Position numbers and translations under genes: made by a program. The notes beneath the pieces are model-generated. The model had not been told where the DNA came from and did no database searches. It worked only from the letters and a program-made list of their open reading frames with translations. 46,192 nucleotides of DNA. It comes from Halomicronema sp. CCY15110 (GTDB lineage: Bacteria > Cyanobacteriota > Cyanobacteriia > Phormidesmidales > Phormidesmidaceae). Below, in pieces: positions 9,432 to 17,543 of the stretch (position 1 is the stretch's first letter; each line of letters begins with the position of its first letter). The stretch lies in the NCBI RefSeq assembly GCF_016888165.1, contig NZ_JACSWC010000299.1:1-46192 (forward strand). Reading direction: 5' to 3'.

Positions 9432-9854
9432 GTGAATGAACGGTCACCAATCGCACTTATGGATCACCGGGTAGGCGACTTCACTGCTAATGATCAGGCT
9501 TGGCCCTCGGATCAGGCCGGCTTTGGTCTGGTTGATCCGGAGGCGCTATTGCCAACGGCATCGCCTGCAGCCGCAACTGGTGCGACAGCGGCCCGAGGGG
9601 CGCAAACCCTGAGCTTGAGCCATGGCGGGTTGCCAGAGAGCCAGCGGGTTGCCCGCACATCGCGCAGTCTAGAGGTGAGCCATGCGAGCCCTTTGGCACC
9701 CCTGCGAGCCCGCGATCGCGATGCGTTGGATGAGCTGTTTGACGGCGATGACATATCTGACATGGCGCTGGATGTCCATCGATACCTATCTCGCATTTAT
9801 CCCGAACCGTGCTGGGAAGATGAGCCCTACGAATTTCTCAACGGCTACATTTAG
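9432..9854 (+). CDS. Hypothetical protein, low-complexity N-terminus with acidic C-terminus
   Basis: I do not recognise this 140-residue protein. Residues 1-95 are rich in Ala, Ser, Pro and Gly and look disordered. The last 45 residues are acidic and aromatic (DELFDGDDISDMALDVHRY, then a Trp/Tyr/Pro-rich tail ending FLNGYI) and look like a short conserved helix-plus-tail motif. There is no signal peptide, Cys pair or membrane helix. The frame opens at GTG 9432; ATG 9459 is an equally good start, and neither has a strong ribosome site. It stands alone, convergent with the MFS gene. Confidence 0.55.
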   Translation: MNERSPIALMDHRVGDFTANDQAWPSDQAGFGLVDPEALLPTASPAAATGATAARGAQTLSLSHGGLPESQRVARTSRSLEVSHASPLAPLRARDRDALDELFDGDDISDMALDVHRYLSRIYPEPCWEDEPYEFLNGYI

Positions 9855-9888
9855 GGCCAGACTCGTCCAGCCATGGCGATATTGTGGG

Positions 9889-11511
9889 TTAAGCACGCTT
9901 TAGTCGCCGCAGATGGGGGAGTCGGGTGGTGAGCAAGAGGCAAACCAGATTGGCCACCAAAATAATGATGAGTGTCGTTTCCATAGCACCGATAGCGGCC
10001 GTTTCAATAATTGTGTCTAAGGACGGCTGCACGGTCTCGGGGAGTCGGGCAAAGAGAGCTTGCATTTCGTCTTTGGTGAACGTTTGAATGGCTCTTTGCA
10101 GATAGGTAATGGCGGCTTGTCGGGTGGTGGCATCCAGATTATTATCCAGTTGCAGAATCACCCCGTCCACGATTTTGCTCGAGGCCGCACTGATCAGCAC
10201 GGTGCCCAGAATGCCTCGCCCGAGGGCCTGTCCGACCTTTTGCAGAGGATTGAAGATGCCGGTCGCTTCGGGTTTTTCGCCCCGTGTGGCGGTGGAGTAG
10301 GCGATCGCGCCAATTTGCGAGGTGAACAATCCCGACCCGATGCCCGTGATGACTAAACCGGGCAGAATGCTCCAGCGGGTCATCCCCGGTGCGATCGCCC
10401 CCACGAGCCAAAGAATGCCGATGATTTCAATGCTGAGGCCGAGCTGCACAATGCGCCGGGGCAGCAGTTGCAGATTGATAAACCGCACCAGCAGCACAAT
10501 CACCATCACGAAGTTGTAGGGCAGCACCGTGAGCGCTGTTTGAAAGGAATTGAGGTCTAAAACGGGCGGAATGAATTGAAACAAATTAAACGATAAGCCC
10601 GTGATCAGCGCTGAATGGAGCATTGCCACGATGAGGCTGTTAATAAAGTTACGCCGACTGAGGAGCCCCGCTTTGACCAACGAGGCCCGGTTTGCCTGCT
10701 TTTGTTGACGTCGCCAAAAGACAAATAGGCCCAGACAGACCAAGCCTGATCCAATCAAGATCGGCACAATGGAAATGCCAAAGGGCACGATCGTCACGCC
10801 TAGCGGTGACAACGTTTTTTTGGCTTCCCACCAACCAAACTCGCCTGCCAAGCTGAGACCCAACAGGGTGAGGCCCAGGCCCAAAAACGATAAGCACCCG
10901 CCGACCCAGTCAATGGGCGTGTGGTGAGCGATCGGGTCGGTGGGATATTCCGTCACTAGGCCCCAGATGAGGGGGATGAGGAGCAGCTCCAGGGGAAACG
11001 CCAACCGCCAACTCAGTTGAAACGCGATCAAGCCGCCGGTGAGGGAACCGACTAAACCGCCCACGACCATTGACAGCGTCAGCAGCAAGAAGGCGATTTT
11101 TTCGGCTTGACCATCGTAAAACCGATCCATCAACGCCCAGGGAACGCTGACGAGGGGGGTGGCGGCTAGCCCCGTAAGTAAGGCGTAGCTCACGGCAAAC
11201 AGGGCCATGCTGGGGCTGATGGTGATCAATAGCGTGCCGATCGCGAACAGCAGGAGCCCGCCGTGAAAAATCCTTTGTCGTCCCCACCGCCGGCTCAGGT
11301 TTTCGCTGGTGGGGGCAAAGGCCGCCGTAACCAGAGACAGCAGCACTAGGGCGCTTTGGACGTAGCCGACGCTAGAGTCGAAACTGCGCACTAGGGGCGG
11401 CATAATGGCGGGCACGATGCCGAGATGAAACGACACCATGAATAGCGTGAGGCACAGCCCGATCGCCGATTTTTGTGTTGTTGTCCCTGCTGGTTGCGCC
11501 CCGACTGTCAT
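9889..11511 (-). CDS. MFS transporter, 14-helix DHA2-like drug exporter
   Basis: The 540-residue polytopic membrane protein has about 14 hydrophobic segments. The first is at residues 15-37, and the loop 2-3 motif appears as ENLSRRWGRQRIF. This matches the DHA2 (EmrB/QacA) branch of the major facilitator superfamily, proton-driven exporters of drugs or metabolites. A motif-C-like glycine-rich helix (MVVGGLVGSLTGGLIA) supports an antiporter. The C-terminal part includes a long extramembrane loop before the last helix. ATG 11511 follows GGGAA. No regulator gene is adjacent, so the substrate cannot be guessed. Confidence 0.85.
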   Translation of the reverse strand: MTVGAQPAGTTTQKSAIGLCLTLFMVSFHLGIVPAIMPPLVRSFDSSVGYVQSALVLLSLVTAAFAPTSENLSRRWGRQRIFHGGLLLFAIGTLLITISPSMALFAVSYALLTGLAATPLVSVPWALMDRFYDGQAEKIAFLLLTLSMVVGGLVGSLTGGLIAFQLSWRLAFPLELLLIPLIWGLVTEYPTDPIAHHTPIDWVGGCLSFLGLGLTLLGLSLAGEFGWWEAKKTLSPLGVTIVPFGISIVPILIGSGLVCLGLFVFWRRQQKQANRASLVKAGLLSRRNFINSLIVAMLHSALITGLSFNLFQFIPPVLDLNSFQTALTVLPYNFVMVIVLLVRFINLQLLPRRIVQLGLSIEIIGILWLVGAIAPGMTRWSILPGLVITGIGSGLFTSQIGAIAYSTATRGEKPEATGIFNPLQKVGQALGRGILGTVLISAASSKIVDGVILQLDNNLDATTRQAAITYLQRAIQTFTKDEMQALFARLPETVQPSLDTIIETAAIGAMETTLIIILVANLVCLLLTTRLPHLRRLKRA

Positions 11512-11631
11512 GGTTCCCTAGCTCACAAGATGCCAGTATGGTATCCGTTTCGTCGGCACTTACCGTCAGCACTTACCAAAAATAGACCGTGAACGATCCG
11601 GGATGCCGCACGGTTGGGTCAGCGGAGCCGC

Positions 11632-12165
11632 TTACGCCAGCCACCACAAACTGCCTAAAGTCAGCAGAATGACGGCGATCGCGGCCCACAAAAAGCCGTT
11701 GTCACTCGTATTCATCTGACTCAGGTCTTCGGGCGTGGACTCTAGGGGCGCAACCCGTTTGGGCTTGGCGGGCGGGTCGTACTGGCGCAGGGTAAAGTCG
11801 GTGTCGGTGTTTTCGTCCAGCTCGCTGAGATCAGGAATGGGGGTGAGCCAATCGGAGCGGCGGGAAAGCTGCGGTGCCTGCAAGATTTCCAGAATGCGCT
11901 TGCTCTGTTTGCGCACATCGAGGTCGGGGTGTTTGGTGAGTTTTTCCCCCAGGGCGATCGCGTCGGGTAGGCGATTGGCCGCCGAGTAGGCATTCATGAG
12001 CCAGAGCTGAATACTACCGCCTAATAGAGTCGCGCCTCCAGCCAGGCGATTGCCCTCCTCAAAGGCCAGAACCGCGTCTTTATAGTTGCCGCGCTCAAAG
12101 GCCAGTTGACCAGCGGCAAACAAGGCTTCGGCTTGCGTGATTTTGTCCAATGGCTGTGATGTCAT
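11632..12165 (-). CDS. TPR-like protein with C-terminal membrane anchor
   Basis: This 177-residue protein starts at ATG 12165 (MTSQPLDKITQAEALFAAGQ). Its N-terminal 95 residues have the helix spacing of tetratricopeptide repeats, with ALFAAGQLAFERGNYKDAV as the clearest unit. An acidic, proline-containing linker follows, and a single hydrophobic helix (FLWAAIAVILLTLGSLWWLA) ends the protein. It is therefore a likely tail-anchored scaffold facing the cytosol. The function is unknown; similar small TPR proteins are common in cyanobacteria. An upstream extension to 12237 exists but lacks support. Confidence 0.7.
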   Translation of the reverse strand: MTSQPLDKITQAEALFAAGQLAFERGNYKDAVLAFEEGNRLAGGATLLGGSIQLWLMNAYSAANRLPDAIALGEKLTKHPDLDVRKQSKRILEILQAPQLSRRSDWLTPIPDLSELDENTDTDFTLRQYDPPAKPKRVAPLESTPEDLSQMNTSDNGFLWAAIAVILLTLGSLWWLA

Positions 12166-12260
12166 AAGGCGGATTTTACAACGCGGCGTTGTCGAGTCAG
12201 AATCCTCAAGATAGCGCCTCTGGGCTGTCGTAAGCATGAGGCAGCGGGCCAGGGGCGTGG

Positions 12261-12337
12261 AGCATCAGGGGACGGTTCCCTGGGTCTCAAGCTTGACCTG
12301 ATGGGTTAATCCAACCGGGAACCGTCCCCTAGATGCT
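12261..12337. repeat. Palindromic element with GGGGACGGTTCCC arms
   Basis: Positions 12261-12280 and 12317-12337 form a nearly perfect 20-21 base inverted repeat (one unpaired base), each arm containing GGGGACGGTTCCC, with 36 bases between. The right arm overlaps the 3' end of the M20 gene, so the element forms its last codons. The same GGGAACCGTCCC core occurs singly at 34399-34410. This looks like a REP/REPIN-type mobile repeat and may also act as a terminator. Confidence 0.75.
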
Positions 12338-13604
12338 TCACTTCGGCTAGTTGCAACAGCACTTGCAGAAGGACGTTGCTGCCGTTTTCCAGGTCTGCCG
12401 GGGCGGTGTATTCCTTGACGTTGTGGCTGAGGCCGTTGACGCTGGGCACGAAGATCATGGCGGTGGGGGCGATCGCGGCGATCATGCCCGCATCGTGTCC
12501 GGCCCCGCTGGGTAGCCGTTTCACAGAACAGCCGAGGGCTTGAGCGGTGCGCTCGACGCTGTCAATCATGGCGGCATCAAAGCTGACGGGTTCAAACCGG
12601 GCCAGAGATTGGGCGGTGATTTCTAATGCTTCGGCGGCGGCGATCGCATCAATGTGAGTCTGGAGTTCGGCTTCAGCCTGTTTCAGCAAAGTCGAGTCGG
12701 TGTTGCGCAGGTCCACCGTTAGTTTGGCTTCCTTGGCGATGACGTTGACGAGTCCCGGCTTGAGCTGAATAGAACCGACAGTGGCGACCTGATTGCCCCC
12801 CATTTTGAGGGCGAGTTGGCGGGCGGCGACGGCGATCGCGCTGGCTCCGTACCCGGCATCGTGACGCAAGTTCATGGGGGTGGTGCCCGCATGATTCGAG
12901 ACGCCCTTGACGGTGAACTCTTGCCAGGACATGCCCTGCACCCCCGTGACTGCGCCAATTTGAATCCCTTCTCGTTCGAGGACTGGCCCTTGTTCCACAT
13001 GGAGTTCCACAAAGGCTTTGACGGGCTGGCTGCCACAGGGCACCGCTCCCGCATAGCCGATGCGATCGAGGTTTTCGGCGACGGTGGTGCCGTCAGTGCC
13101 CACTTCAGCTAAAGCATCCTCCAACGACAAGCCGCCACTAAACACCCAACTACCCATCATGTCGGGGTGAAACCGCGCCCCTTCCTCATTGGTGAAAAAG
13201 GCGACGGCGAGGGGATGGCGGGTTTGAATATTCTGCTCATTCAGCGTCTCAATGACTTCCAGCCCAGCCAACACGCCGAGGTTGCCGTCGTAGCGCCCCC
13301 CGGTGGCGACGGTGTCAATGTGGGAGCCGGTCATCACCGGGGGGCCAGCTTCCACGCCGGGACGGGTACCGACAACGTTGCCAAGTTGGTCAATGGTGAT
13401 AGTGAGGCCGAGATCACGCATCCAACTCACCACCAAATCGCGTCCGGCTTGATCGGCATCGGTGAGGGCTAACCGACAGACGCCGCCGCCTTCAATGGCT
13501 CCAATCTGGGCGAGTTGGTCTAAGCGGTGCAAGAGGCGATCGCGGTTGATGCGCAGAGGGGACAGCGGTGGCCGCGTCATTGGGGTATCAGTAATCAAAG
13601 ACAT
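12306..13604 (-). CDS. M20-family amidase, carbamoylase/allantoate amidohydrolase type (paralogue 1)
   Basis: The 432-residue enzyme belongs to the hydantoinase/carbamoylase amidase branch of M20 (AllC, HyuC, AmaB relatives). These hydrolyse N-carbamoyl amino acids or allantoate using two metal ions. Visible blocks are GSHIDTVATGGRYDGNLG (metal His and Asp), FTNEEGARFHPDMMGS (catalytic Glu pair), ELHVEQGPVLE (His ligand) and the C-terminal PSGAGHDAGMIA. ATG 13604 is preferred to a TTG at 13631. A second paralogue lies at 18772-20028. Its 5' end has been duplicated at 14336-14485. The palindromic element at 12261 forms its C-terminal codons. The substrate is not certain. Confidence 0.86.
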   Translation of the reverse strand: MSLITDTPMTRPPLSPLRINRDRLLHRLDQLAQIGAIEGGGVCRLALTDADQAGRDLVVSWMRDLGLTITIDQLGNVVGTRPGVEAGPPVMTGSHIDTVATGGRYDGNLGVLAGLEVIETLNEQNIQTRHPLAVAFFTNEEGARFHPDMMGSWVFSGGLSLEDALAEVGTDGTTVAENLDRIGYAGAVPCGSQPVKAFVELHVEQGPVLEREGIQIGAVTGVQGMSWQEFTVKGVSNHAGTTPMNLRHDAGYGASAIAVAARQLALKMGGNQVATVGSIQLKPGLVNVIAKEAKLTVDLRNTDSTLLKQAEAELQTHIDAIAAAEALEITAQSLARFEPVSFDAAMIDSVERTAQALGCSVKRLPSGAGHDAGMIAAIAPTAMIFVPSVNGLSHNVKEYTAPADLENGSNVLLQVLLQLAEVKHLGDGSRLD

Positions 13605-13650
13605 GGTGCTCAAATAAATATTCGGCGACAAGATTGACTATAAACCCGAC
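13501..13650. repeat. 150-bp direct repeat, copy A (5' end of the M20 gene)
   Basis: This segment covers the start of the M20 gene and some bases upstream, and corresponds base for base, with substitutions, to 14336-14485. Shared strings include CGGTGCAAGAGGCGATCGCG, TCAAAGACATGGTG and GACTATAAACC. The DUF4265 gene lies between the copies. Weaker similarity (TGTCAGGC, TTTTCT) continues to the 3' ends of the DUF4265 and GST genes. Confidence 0.85.
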
Positions 13651-13684
13651 GACTTTTACTTTGCCAATCTTTGACAGCACGGTG

Positions 13685-14170
13685 TCAGGCATTTTCTGCT
13701 TCATCCGGCGTATCATCAAAGCTGCCGTCGATTCTTGCTTCACAGGTTTCAAAAGATAAAAAACCAGCCTGTTCATATTCATCTAACTGATCGTAGACTG
13801 CCAGATGATTTCCACTAGGTTTGATGTCTATAGCAACATTTATTGCATCAGCTCGTTCATACGAGGCTTCATACTTTTCCAGTGTTTTCAGAAGCTCAAT
13901 CTGGCGATCGCGGCCAATTTCTTTGTCAAAGATGATTCGGTAAGTTCTGTGTCCGCTTGGGGTCACAACCTTACGTATTTCTGGTTTGAGTTCATCAGAG
14001 TCAGCCGTGGCAACAACAATGTCTAAAAAATTTAGACCATAAGCAAAGAATGGGACATTTTCGATGCGATACAGGTCATTTCCCAGCGGAGTAGCCCAAA
14101 GTGACTCACCACCGATCGCCCAGTGATTGGGAAGATCGATATAAACTTTTTCTAAATTTTCATTACTCAT
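13685..14170 (-). CDS. DUF4265-domain protein
   Basis: This 161-residue cytosolic protein carries the pattern of DUF4265: an N-terminal beta strand, GESLWATPLGNDLYRIENVP, then FFAYGLNFLDIVVA, and later GHRTYRIIF. The domain is of unknown function and is common as a single gene in accessory regions, often near toxin-immunity or phage-related loci (general impression, not proof here). The tail is acidic (DDTPDEAENA). It sits between the two copies of the M20 5' repeat and is more AT-rich than the flanking metabolic genes, suggesting it was acquired. Its ATG at 14170 overlaps the stop of a degenerate upstream frame. Confidence 0.7.
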   Translation of the reverse strand: MSNENLEKVYIDLPNHWAIGGESLWATPLGNDLYRIENVPFFAYGLNFLDIVVATADSDELKPEIRKVVTPSGHRTYRIIFDKEIGRDRQIELLKTLEKYEASYERADAINVAIDIKPSGNHLAVYDQLDEYEQAGFLSFETCEARIDGSFDDTPDEAENA

Positions 14171-14319
14171 AGGTAGTGACGCCTAACAAACTTATTGAAT
14201 AGTAAGTTGCTGGATATTGTTCTAATTTGGATAGATCGCCAAAAGCTTTCTTACGATCATGGGGCTGTAAGGCGATCGCAATAAACTTTCCACATCTTTT
14301 CAGACATAGTCCAAAGCTC

Positions 14320-14438
14320 ATCGCCGTCGATCGCCCCAATCTCGGCCAGTTCATCCAGTCGGTGCAAGAGGCGATCGCGGTTAATGAGCAGGGGTGACAC
14401 GGCTGGTCGCGTAACTGGGTGTCAGTGGTCAAAGACAT
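14320..14438 (-). pseudogene. Remnant of the M20 amidase 5' end
   Basis: Read on the minus strand, the first codons (MSLTTDT) match the start of the intact M20 gene (MSLITDT). A one-base loss then shifts the frame. In the shifted frame the text continues as RPAVSPLLINRDRLLHRLDE and LAEIGAIDG, matching LSPLRINRDRLLHRLDQ and LAQIGAIEG of the intact protein, and similarity stops there. It is a dead 5' fragment left by a duplication. Confidence 0.8.
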
Positions 14439-14485
14439 GGTGATTAAACGAATATTCAGCGATGCGATCGACTATAAACCTGATG
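14336..14485. repeat. 150-bp direct repeat, copy B (degenerate)
   Basis: This is the second copy of 13501-13650, in the same orientation, carrying a frameshifted fragment of the M20 start. The intervening DUF4265 gene and the duplication together look like one acquisition or duplication event. Between copy B and the GST gene (14486-14628) I see no gene. Confidence 0.82.
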
Positions 14486-14628
14486 GCTGCTATTACGCCA
14501 ACCGCGACTACCCCGACTAACGATTGACAGTGCCCTTTTTGGCAACTCTTAACAGTCGCGATAACTGGACAAAAGCACCCTATTTAACTCAGCCGACCAT
14601 TTCGAGAGGTTTCAGGGCAGCAGGATTG

Positions 14629-15240
14629 TCAGGCGTTTTCTCTCGCCATTTTGATGTAGCCAGGAATGCTTTCAAAATCTTTGAACCATCGTTGAATATT
14701 GGCATACTCTGACAAATCAAAGCCCCCCTCGTGAGCGACATGGGTGTAGGCATACAAGCTAATGTCGGCAATGGTCGCATTCGCACCCAAAAAGAATTGA
14801 TTGTCAGCTAAATGCTGTTCCATCACGGCCAGCGCTTTGTATCCACCCGCTTGTTTTGCGTGATATTCGGCTTCTCGCTCTTTAGGCAAACCCAGGTACT
14901 TATTGATGTATCTGGCGGTGGCAACATAGGGTTCATGACTATACTGCTCAAAAAACTGCCACTGTAAAACTTTCGCTCTTTCATACTTGGTTGAGGGCAA
15001 AAAGTCAGTTCCTTCTGCGAAGTAATTCAAGATTGCATTGGACTCCCACAGATAGTTGCCGTCATCCAACTCCACGACGGGTATTCGGGTGTTGGGATTC
15101 ATGCGCTTAAACGCTTCGGTATGAGTTTCGCTCGCGAGGATGTCAACCGGAATCCATTGATGGGGAATATCCAAAAACTGCATCAACAGTTTGATTTTGT
15201 AACAGTTCCCAGACAACATATCCCCGAAAATCTTATACAT
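14629..15240 (-). CDS. Glutathione S-transferase
   Basis: This 203-residue protein has a thioredoxin-like N-terminal domain (MYKIFGDMLSGNCYKIKLLM) with the catalytic-type Ser10/Asn12/Cys13 region. The cis-Pro strand is RIPVVELDDG, followed by the glutathione gamma-glutamyl site ESNAI. The C-terminal all-helical domain holds the N-capping segment IADISLYAYTHVA. It conjugates or reduces substrates with glutathione in the cytosol; the class and substrate are not defined by sequence alone. The gene is of medium GC and stands between the M20 remnant and the AT-rich two-gene cassette, on the same strand as both. Confidence 0.9.
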   Translation of the reverse strand: MYKIFGDMLSGNCYKIKLLMQFLDIPHQWIPVDILASETHTEAFKRMNPNTRIPVVELDDGNYLWESNAILNYFAEGTDFLPSTKYERAKVLQWQFFEQYSHEPYVATARYINKYLGLPKEREAEYHAKQAGGYKALAVMEQHLADNQFFLGANATIADISLYAYTHVAHEGGFDLSEYANIQRWFKDFESIPGYIKMARENA

Positions 15241-15352
15241 ATAATTTTCTCACTTAACGTTCCGGTTGAGCGGCAGCAGATTGACCACAAAGGTAGACGA
15301 AAAGACTCTCAACTATTCGCTCCAACCGGATTGCTAGATTGCCGACACGTTC

Positions 15353-16804
15353 CTAAATATTTGAAGCTGACGGTTTATCTAGACCTGCGTCAACAGTTAC
15401 GACTTTAAACAACAAGTCACCAAAATCTACCTTTTCTGCTTCTTCAAGCAGCTTTTCTATCTTCTCAAATTCTTTCTTTCTATAAACGATAATCACATAA
15501 TATCCATGCTGAATTTGTTTTGCTCTCAAATAAGCGGGAAGTTGCTCTAAACGCCCCTGTTTTAACTTGCTACTCTTTGCAAGTTTCAGTTCAACTAAAG
15601 CACGTTTTTGGTAGCCTGATGAGAACTTAAAATCGACTGGGCCTCTCCCAGTTTCAACCTCTCTTGATATGTCTATGTTATTTGCTTGACAATAGCTTGT
15701 CACTATGCTTGAGAACAAACACTGTGCTGTATTTTCATCACGCGGTTTACGCTCAGCTTCATCTGAGTTAGTCAATTTCTGTGCATCATTCCAAAGAAGC
15801 TTGAAGCAGCCTTGTTCCTCAACGCACAAGCGGAATTGTTGAATTATGGTTTCTACAAACTGTAGAAACTCTTCATCATTCGAGGCAGATAGAGGTATGG
15901 GATTCAAGGATGCAAAGTCAAATGCCTTTCTCGTATTGCGATATAAGTTTTTCTCATCCTCCTCAAGATTGTAAGGAGTAATATTCGCTTCATTCTCAAC
16001 ATACTGTATGTATTCACTAACCCACTCTGGGCGCTTTTCCGCAATATCGATAATGGTCGCTTTGCTAAAGGACTTCTCAATCTCATAATTGAGATCTGCC
16101 CTCAGTTCCTCGCTCTTATTTCTAGATACGTATTCTGAAAATCCATCAGAGCCTATAGCATGAATTGTGCATAAAAATTCCTTTGGAACTAACAGTACTG
16201 CCTTGTTTTTAAGACAAGGATTCTCAGGTAGGCTGAACGTTGCATGATCCCAGCGTCTGTCATGAAAATCAAATTGAGCATTGTCAATCAAAAACTTTTT
16301 GGTTGGAATAGAAAATTGCTCGCAAATTTCTTGAGTATATTGAATCAATTCGTATTTCAGAATATTTGCTGTGGCATCGCTAATCCCATCGGGACCAATT
16401 CCTTTAGTGAAGATTTCTATCTCCTCAAAATGATCGAGTCCTCTGTAACCTTTTTCAGCTAGCCTTACTAAAGCACCAGCACAAGCCTTCGCAAATTTGC
16501 TGCCCGGTCCAGCCCCTCCTTCACCCACGGATAATCCTAATCGAATTTCCATTACTTCTGGAAACTTAAGAAGGTTTTCTAATTTCTTTAGTGCTGTTCC
16601 AGACCGTTTTGCCTCGTGTGCTAGCTCAAACGCTGCCCTGAAAAAGTCCAAGAACTTCTGCTTAGCATTTGAGAAAGTAGGAATTTCAGATCTAAAGACG
16701 AAAAAAGGGTCAATGAAAAGTCCCGTATCTCGATCCATTCTAGGATCGAGCCAAATCTCCTCTCCAGTTGTAGAAAGCTTATAAAAGTGAGAAAAGTACT
16801 GCAT
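15353..16804 (-). CDS. Large protein with C-terminal PD-(D/E)XK nuclease domain, candidate defence effector
   Basis: I do not know a name for this 483-residue protein. The first 300 residues contain a distinctive block: LFIDPFFVF near the start, FPEVMEIRLGLSVGEGGAG, then GIGPDGISDATANILKYELI and QYTQEIC. The C-terminal 100 residues read as a PD-(D/E)XK nuclease: Asp391 in GRGPVDF, Glu405-x-Lys407 in LVELKLAK, and a Gln421-x3-Tyr425 pattern like RecB/Cas4 nucleases, followed by a YYVIIVYR strand. There is no signal peptide or membrane helix. The start ATG directly abuts the stop of the upstream coiled-coil gene, so translation is probably coupled. The gene is clearly AT-richer than neighbours, suggesting transfer. 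A role as a DNA-cutting defence protein is inference. Confidence 0.65.
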   Translation of the reverse strand: MQYFSHFYKLSTTGEEIWLDPRMDRDTGLFIDPFFVFRSEIPTFSNAKQKFLDFFRAAFELAHEAKRSGTALKKLENLLKFPEVMEIRLGLSVGEGGAGPGSKFAKACAGALVRLAEKGYRGLDHFEEIEIFTKGIGPDGISDATANILKYELIQYTQEICEQFSIPTKKFLIDNAQFDFHDRRWDHATFSLPENPCLKNKAVLLVPKEFLCTIHAIGSDGFSEYVSRNKSEELRADLNYEIEKSFSKATIIDIAEKRPEWVSEYIQYVENEANITPYNLEEDEKNLYRNTRKAFDFASLNPIPLSASNDEEFLQFVETIIQQFRLCVEEQGCFKLLWNDAQKLTNSDEAERKPRDENTAQCLFSSIVTSYCQANNIDISREVETGRGPVDFKFSSGYQKRALVELKLAKSSKLKQGRLEQLPAYLRAKQIQHGYYVIIVYRKKEFEKIEKLLEEAEKVDFGDLLFKVVTVDAGLDKPSASNI

Positions 16805-17293
16805 TTACTTAGTTTTAGGTGATTCAGGAGATTCTAGAGCTTGATCAATTAGTAAGCGGGCAGTCTCAGCATTTGGTAGCGCCTCTTTATAGCGAAGGTT
16901 AGCTGTGGCAAACTCTTTTAGAGCTCTAAAACCTTCTTCAATTTTTTCAAACTCTTCTGCTGTTATTTTCTTGTCTTCAAACAAAATATCAATTTGATGC
17001 CTTGCTTCTAGGGCTTGTTCATGAAGTTCTTGAACCTTTCGTCTTGATGCAGAGAGTTTACTAAGAGTCTTCACTGCCTCAATAACTTTATCCTCACCCT
17101 GTGCCATTAAATCTTTCTCTGTAATTTCAATAAGCTGTCTGGTGCTGAATCCTTCGGGGATCTGAACATCTAATTGATTCTCGTTAATTAAATGAATAAG
17201 CTTTTGTGTAGCTTTATACCTAGCTTTTTCTGGATCTGAATTTGGTACCGTTAGTAACAGTTCTGGACACTGAGGGATAGTGTATCGAGGCAT
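16805..17293 (-). CDS. Coiled-coil partner protein of the nuclease cassette
   Basis: This 162-residue protein is of unknown function. It has a short N-terminal strand (RYTIPQCPELLLTVPNSD), a helix resembling part of a DNA-binding fold, and then from about residue 60 to 150 a long charged helical stretch with heptad character (SASRRKVQELHEQALEARHQ, ITAEEFEKIEEGFRALKEFA). It probably dimerises or binds its neighbour. ATG 17293 is chosen because AAAGG stands just upstream; a TTG at 17311 is possible. The stop codon touches the start of the nuclease gene, giving a tight two-gene operon. The genes share low GC, so they likely arrived together. Confidence 0.62.
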   Translation of the reverse strand: MPRYTIPQCPELLLTVPNSDPEKARYKATQKLIHLINENQLDVQIPEGFSTRQLIEITEKDLMAQGEDKVIEAVKTLSKLSASRRKVQELHEQALEARHQIDILFEDKKITAEEFEKIEEGFRALKEFATANLRYKEALPNAETARLLIDQALESPESPKTK

Positions 17294-17430
17294 CGACCTT
17301 TGCCCTTCCAAAGTTTTGCACTCAATTTAACTTGTACCTCAAAGGCTTACAACCATCTACTCACAAACCAGCTTTCAATACAGTCCGCATTAAAATCCAG
17401 GCTATCTAACAATCTTATTAGACAGAAAGA

Positions 17431-17526
17431 TTCTGCATATTATCCCGATTTAGGTGGATCGCGAGAATGTTTCCGCATATTATGCCGACGTCGGTAGATC
17501 GTGAGAAACTTTCCACATATTTTTAG
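17431..17526. repeat. Degenerate 39-40 bp tandem repeat
   Basis: Unit 1 (17431-17469) and unit 2 (17470-17509) share CATATTAT-CCGA, GGT-GATCG and GAGAA blocks. A third, partial unit (17510-17526) starts TTTCCACATATTTTTAG. The array lies between the nuclease cassette and dpaL. Two or three units are too few for a CRISPR, and the period has no separate spacer and repeat. Confidence 0.75.
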
Positions 17527-17543
17527 TCATCGTCTGGCGATCG

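Noticed and set aside
14163-14438. 91-codon minus-strand frame before the DUF4265 gene
   Set aside because: Its start is the frameshifted M20 remnant and the rest has no recognisable pattern; treated as a pseudogene fragment.
17431-17526. Possible CRISPR array
   Set aside because: Only two to three degenerate units with no separate constant repeat and variable spacers, and no cas genes nearby.
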